Assembly (NCBI GenBank): GCA_030840415.1
Contig: JAVEEO010000346.1
Coordinates: 1-17,358 of the forward strand
Source of the DNA: Pseudonocardiales bacterium
GTDB lineage: Bacteria > Actinomycetota > Actinomycetes > Mycobacteriales > Jatrophihabitantaceae
DNA length: 17,358 nt
Direction: 5' to 3'
Under the pieces are notes generated by a model. That model did no database searches. It was not told the DNA's origin and worked only from the letters and a program-made list of their open reading frames with translations. Made by a program: the position numbers and the translations under genes. Shown one piece after another: positions 13,614 to 17,358 of the stretch (the first letter of the stretch is position 1; every line of letters starts with the position of its first letter).

Positions 13614-14900
13614 CTAGGCGTCTACCGGAAGCACTTCGATGCGGTCGCCGCGGGCGAATGGTCCCTGCCCGATGGGGATCGGCCACCACGCGTCGGCTCG
13701 GACCAGCCGGCTGACCGACCCGGCGCCGCGGCCCTTGCTCGGCACGGCCACCGGAGAACCGGTGCGGTCCGGCCCGGCGTCCAGCGACACCGGCACCCAG
13801 TCCTCGACCCCGGGCGGAGACCCCCAGTCGCAGCCGAGCCGCGCCGTCAGCGGCGTGCGGTCCGCGACCCGCCGGCCGGTCAACTCCAGCAGCAGCGGTG
13901 CCACGAAGAGTTCGAAGATCACCGCGGCGGCCAGCGGGTACCCCGGAACGCCGATGGCCGGCACGGGAATCGGAACCGCCGGAGCGGACTCGGACGTCAG
14001 ACAGCCGAGCAGCACCGGGTGGCCCGGCCGCACCGCAACCCCGTGCACGACCACGCTGCCGACCCGGGCCAGCACCGTGGCCGTATGGTCGTCGCGCCCG
14101 CGGCTCGAGCCGGCCAGCACGAGCACGAGATCAGCCGAGGACGCCGCTTCGGCTACCGCGGCGGCGAGCAGGTCGGGATCGTCCGGTTGGACGTCGGCGA
14201 CCACGGGCCGGCCGCCGCCGCGCCGCACGAGCGCGGCGAGCATCACCGAATTGCTGTCGGTGATCTCGCCAGGTCCGAGTGCTGACCCGACCGGGCGGAT
14301 CTCGTCCCCGGTAGGGATGATCGCGACCACCGGCGGCCTGGCGACGGCAAGGGTCTCGAACCCGGCAGCGGCAGCGGCACCGAGGTCCACCGGCCGCAGC
14401 CGGTGGCCGCCGGGAACCAGCAACTGGCCGGCCTGGAAGTCCTCACCGACGGCACGGACGTTCCTGCCGAGGGCCACCGCACCCGTCACCAGGACGCTGC
14501 CGTCGGCGCACGGCGTCACCCGCTCACGTTCCACGACCGTGTCCGCCCCGGCCGGCAGCGGATCACCGGTGTCCACCGGCCAGAACACCGCGGCCGGCAG
14601 CGGCCCACCGGTACCGAGGCTGCTCCAGGCAACCGCGATCCCGTCCATCGCCGCGCACGCGAAGCGGGGCGAAGCCCGGCGCGCGTGCACCGCCAGGGCG
14701 CTCACCCTGTCGAGCCCCGCCTGCACCGGTACCTGCTCGGCGACCGGCCAGGCATGCCACCCGGCGTCCGCGCAGGCGCGCATCCAGTGGGCGTAGGCGG
14801 CCCGCGGACTCGGCCGGTGGCTGCGGTCGGCACTCGGCCCGACCATGCTCACAGCCGCCGCGGGAGTGCCTGTCGGCCGGACCGTCGAACCTGGGTTCAT
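13614..14900 (-). CDS. MoeA-family molybdopterin molybdenumtransferase paralogue
   Basis: A 428-aa protein with the MoeA domain order: AMDGIAV (84-90), DTGDPLPAGADTVV (110-123), VGEDFQAGQLLVPGGHRLRP, PTGDE (196-200), DSNS (215-218), and GVPGYPLAAAVIFELFVAP (317 on), followed by the small C-terminal domain. The MoCF-type loop reads AGSSRGRDDHT (263-273) instead of the usual GGVSVGxxD. This resembles the variant seen in archaeal-type MoeA proteins fused to a PBP-like domain, but here no fused domain is present. MoeA inserts molybdate (or tungstate) into adenylylated molybdopterin. The start codon overlaps the oxidoreductase stop by 4 bp (ATGA), so this copy is probably dedicated to that enzyme. 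The N-terminal ~30 residues are Pro/Ala/Thr-rich and may be disordered. Confidence 0.88.
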   Translation of the reverse strand: MNPGSTVRPTGTPAAAVSMVGPSADRSHRPSPRAAYAHWMRACADAGWHAWPVAEQVPVQAGLDRVSALAVHARRASPRFACAAMDGIAVAWSSLGTGGPLPAAVFWPVDTGDPLPAGADTVVERERVTPCADGSVLVTGAVALGRNVRAVGEDFQAGQLLVPGGHRLRPVDLGAAAAAGFETLAVARPPVVAIIPTGDEIRPVGSALGPGEITDSNSVMLAALVRRGGGRPVVADVQPDDPDLLAAAVAEAASSADLVLVLAGSSRGRDDHTATVLARVGSVVVHGVAVRPGHPVLLGCLTSESAPAVPIPVPAIGVPGYPLAAAVIFELFVAPLLLELTGRRVADRTPLTARLGCDWGSPPGVEDWVPVSLDAGPDRTGSPVAVPSKGRGAGSVSRLVRADAWWPIPIGQGPFARGDRIEVLPVDA

Positions 14901-17077
14901 CCGGAGCCGGTGACCGGGCTGACGGTAACCGGCACCCCGTTGAAGATGGCATTGCCGGAGATGACGTCAGTGGTCGAGTTATCGGTCAACGCATTCGCGT
15001 TCACCCCTGGATGCTGTGCCGCGACCTGCTGCTCGGACCCGGAGTGCCCCCAACCGTGCGGGAGGCTGACCACCCCCGGCATGATCGCCTCGGTAGCCTC
15101 CACCGCCGCGATCACCTCACCGGTCGCTGAGCGCACGCGAGCCTGCTGGCCGAGGCCGAGCCTGGCCACGTCGATCGGATTGACCTGCAGCGTGCAGCGG
15201 TTGCTCCCGCCGACCAGGTTCGGCACGTTGTGCAGCCAGCTGTTGTTGGAACGCAGCTGCCGCCGCCCGATCAGCACCATCTCCGGGGCCGGGGTGCTCA
15301 GCCGGCCGCGAAGCCGGGCCGCCTCCTCGGCGAGTTCCGGTGGTGCGATCTGTACCCGGCCCGAGGGCGTGCACAGCACCTCGGCCAGCCTGGGCTCCAG
15401 CGCGCCGAGATCGATGCCGTGCGGCTGGGCGCGCAGCTGGGCGAGCGAGAGCCGGTAGGGACCCGCCTTGAGCAGGGCGTCCAGCATCAGCTCGGGCGGG
15501 CTGTCGCCTTCCAGGCCGGTCCGCACCTCACCCGGGTCCGCACCCTGCAGGGACGATCCCGGGATCTGGGTGGCCAGGCCGAGGATCCCGCCCAGCAGCA
15601 TCTCGTGGAACTCCGCCGGATCGGCATCGGCTCCCTTGCCCATCGCGATCAGCACCAACCGCGCCATGATGTCTTCCTCGGGCAGCTGGTCGGGCTCCAG
15701 CGCGAGTGCCGGGGTGGAGAACCGCGCATAGTTGCGCACCGCGATCATGAGCTCCAGCAGGTCGTAGTGCGGCATCTGCAGCATGCGAGGCGGCGGCAGG
15801 ATCACGTTGGCGAGCCTGGTGGTCTCGTTCAGGTACGGGTCCACGCACACCATGAAGTCCAGGCTCTGCAGCGCGCGACCGAGCCGCGGGCCGTTCGGAG
15901 CCGACAGCACCAGGTTGCCGGCCACCGCCACCAGCGCCCTGACCTGTCCCTCCCCCGGCGTCTCGATCTCGTCGGCCAGGGTGGCCACCGGAAGCTCGTC
16001 GAGCATCTCGGGCATGCCGCGGACCCTGCTGTGCCAGCGACCGTAGGTGAAGGGCTTGGGCCCCCAGGGCATTTCCAGGGTGGCGGCCTTGGCGAACATG
16101 ACCCCACCCGGGCTGTCGAAGTTCCCGGTCAGGATGTTGATGACGTCCACCAGCCACTGGCTCAGCGTGCTGAAATCAGCGGTACACGAGCCAACCCGGG
16201 AATAGACCGCGGCGGTCGGTGCGGCGGCCAGTTCCCGTGCCAGCCGTTGGATGGTGCTCGCGGGTACGCCACACGCCGCGGCGACCGTCTCGGGTGCGAA
16301 CCCGGCGGCGAGCTCGCGGAGTTCCTGCAGGCCCTCCACCTCGACGGCCACCGACGTGAGGTTCTCCGCGAGCAGGGTGTGGACGATTCCGAACAGCAGG
16401 AAGGAGTCGCTGCCGGGGCGGCTGAAAACATGCTCGTCGGCGATCTCGGCGGTCCGGGTGCGCTTGGGGTCGATCACGACGAGCTTTCCGCCGCGGTCGC
16501 GCAGCGCCTTGAGCCGGCCGGGGAAATCGGGCGCGACGGCCAGCGAGCCGTGCGACTCGACCGGGTTGGCGCCGAGGATGAGCAGGTAGTCGGTCCGGTC
16601 CAGGTCGGGTACCGAGATGGCGAGGCCGTTGCCGAACATGAGGCCGCAGCTGACGTGCTTGGGCAGTTGATCGATGCTGCTGGCGCTGTAGACGTTGGTG
16701 GTGCCCAGTGCCTGGGCCAGCGCTCCCCGGTAGAGGATGCCGCCCATGGTGTGGAAGGTGGGATTGCCGAAGTAGGCGGCGAGGGACTGCCTGCCATGCT
16801 GGGCGATGACGCCGGTCAGGCCGCGGTCGATCTCCTGGAACGCCTCGTCCCAGCTGACCTCGCGCCACTGGTCGCCCGTTCGTACCATCGGTCGCCGGAG
16901 CCTGTCCGGGTCCTCGTCCAGGCGGCCGAGGCTCGCACCCTTGGGACAGATGTAGCCCTTGGAGAAGGGATCCTGCTCATCCCCTCGGACGGACAGCACC
17001 TTTCCGTCATCGTCGAGGGTCAGGCGCAGGGCACAGACGGCGTCGCAGATCGGGCAGGTGCGGTAGGCGGTTCTCAT
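14897..17077 (-). CDS. Molybdopterin-dependent oxidoreductase, DMSO reductase superfamily
   Basis: A 726-aa protein; ATG 17077 is the start because GGAG lies 5 nt upstream and the iron-sulfur motif follows at once. Cys8-x2-Cys11-x3-Cys15-x28-Cys44 binds a 4Fe-4S cluster, and Lys46 follows (CPKG). RRPMVRTGDQWREVSWDEA is the usual entry to the molybdopterin domain. YSASSIDQLPKHVSCGLMFG carries the region of the metal ligand; a Ser or Cys in HVSCG is the candidate, not Sec. VIDPKRTRTAEIADEHV and the C-terminal SNNSWLHNVPN...TLQVNPIDVARLGL bind the cofactor. There is no signal peptide, so the enzyme is cytoplasmic. It resembles formate-dehydrogenase-like single-subunit oxidoreductases of actinobacteria; no electron-transfer subunit is visible. 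Substrate unknown. Both ends overlap neighbours by 4 bp (operon). Confidence 0.9.
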   Translation of the reverse strand: MRTAYRTCPICDAVCALRLTLDDDGKVLSVRGDEQDPFSKGYICPKGASLGRLDEDPDRLRRPMVRTGDQWREVSWDEAFQEIDRGLTGVIAQHGRQSLAAYFGNPTFHTMGGILYRGALAQALGTTNVYSASSIDQLPKHVSCGLMFGNGLAISVPDLDRTDYLLILGANPVESHGSLAVAPDFPGRLKALRDRGGKLVVIDPKRTRTAEIADEHVFSRPGSDSFLLFGIVHTLLAENLTSVAVEVEGLQELRELAAGFAPETVAAACGVPASTIQRLARELAAAPTAAVYSRVGSCTADFSTLSQWLVDVINILTGNFDSPGGVMFAKAATLEMPWGPKPFTYGRWHSRVRGMPEMLDELPVATLADEIETPGEGQVRALVAVAGNLVLSAPNGPRLGRALQSLDFMVCVDPYLNETTRLANVILPPPRMLQMPHYDLLELMIAVRNYARFSTPALALEPDQLPEEDIMARLVLIAMGKGADADPAEFHEMLLGGILGLATQIPGSSLQGADPGEVRTGLEGDSPPELMLDALLKAGPYRLSLAQLRAQPHGIDLGALEPRLAEVLCTPSGRVQIAPPELAEEAARLRGRLSTPAPEMVLIGRRQLRSNNSWLHNVPNLVGGSNRCTLQVNPIDVARLGLGQQARVRSATGEVIAAVEATEAIMPGVVSLPHGWGHSGSEQQVAAQHPGVNANALTDNSTTDVISGNAIFNGVPVTVSPVTGSG

Positions 17078-17358
17078 ACGGGCTCCAGGATCGTCAGGCG
17101 CCAGGACAGGGTTTTCCTTCTCGGACCGGGCCACTGGTCGCCCGCGCATCGCGGTTGGCGTCCGCCCAGGTGGTCATCGCGGGACCGAGGCCGCCGGCAG
17201 TTGGTCCACGCATCGGCTGCGAGGACCGTGCGCCAATCCTCGCGCACCGCCGCGGCACTGCCCACCTCCGGAGTTGCCCACACCGGTTCCTCCCGCGAGG
17301 ACAACGCGCCTGGGTCGACCGGAAAGCCGAGCAGCCGGTGCGCTCCGCCTTCGCGGAG
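17074..17358 (-). CDS. Unidentified protein, C-terminal part (enters from right edge)
   Basis: The frame is open from the window edge to a TGA that overlaps the oxidoreductase ATG (ATGA). Codon third positions are strongly G/C throughout, unlike the other two frames, which supports coding. The visible 94 residues begin LREGGAHRLLGFPVDPGALS and contain EEPVWATPEVGSAAAVREDW, then an Arg/Pro-rich tail. No family recognised; HRLLGFP faintly recalls DUF1963 proteins but this is not enough to assign. As the gene directly upstream, it probably belongs to the oxidoreductase-MoeA operon. Confidence 0.5.
   Translation of the reverse strand, partial: LREGGAHRLLGFPVDPGALSSREEPVWATPEVGSAAAVREDWRTVLAADAWTNCRRPRSRDDHLGGRQPRCAGDQWPGPRRKTLSWRLTILEPV

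Noticed and set aside
13639..14796. 385-codon open frame on the plus strand antisense to the MoeA-like gene
   Set aside because: Ser/Arg/Thr/Pro-rich shadow; the minus-strand frame contains all MoeA motifs.
1..17358. CRISPR array, tRNA or rRNA genes, insertion sequence
   Set aside because: No regularly spaced repeats, no cloverleaf or rRNA-like sequence, and no transposase frame were seen on either strand.

Overview
The window comes from a high-GC Gram-positive bacterium, most likely Actinomycetota. About two thirds of it has strong G/C third-position bias, many GTG/TTG starts, a DUF664/DinB-type protein and Tat/Sec-like secreted proteases. A ~5.5 kb block in the middle (about 4685-10240) has clearly lower GC, mixed codon use and a different gene repertoire, so it looks acquired.

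Left flank (1-4684): the end of a DinB/DUF664 protein, a secreted trypsin-like protease (-), a 57-aa membrane protein (-), a secreted M1-type zinc metallopeptidase (+), and an AlkZ-like winged-helix DNA glycosylase (-). The last two converge on a hairpin terminator.

Central island (4685-10240): a DNA methyltransferase (+) faces, tail to tail with a 4-bp overlap, a three-gene operon (-). The operon encodes a Rad50/SMC-like ABC ATPase with a four-cysteine zinc hook, a ~220-aa winged-helix-like middle component, and a protein with a C-terminal PD-(D/E)XK nuclease domain. Both junctions within the operon are 8-bp overlaps. The layout is that of an ABC-three-component (Lamassu-like) anti-phage system, with an unusual effector and a methyltransferase at its side. 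The island is bounded by a ~190-bp direct duplication of the 5' end of the AlkZ-like gene. The left copy is part of the intact gene and the right copy is a frameshifted remnant. A further ~45-bp degenerate copy sits at the right edge. This points to integration at, or recombination through, the 5' end of that gene.

Right flank (10427-17358), all on the minus strand: a perfect 16-bp hairpin terminator, a second secreted protease paralogous to the first, a LYS1-type saccharopine dehydrogenase preceded by a 21-codon upstream ORF, a flavin reductase preceded by a translationally coupled 23-codon ORF, a MoeA-family molybdopterin protein, a DMSO-reductase-family molybdopterin oxidoreductase, and the end of an unidentified gene. 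The last three overlap by 4 bp each and form an operon, presumably one oxidoreductase with a dedicated cofactor-insertion protein. The flavin reductase may belong to the same transcript or have its own promoter.

The island is the most interesting part: a candidate defence system in which a nuclease, an SMC-like sensor ATPase and a DNA methyltransferase are packaged together. All functions are inferred from sequence motifs; no database search was possible.
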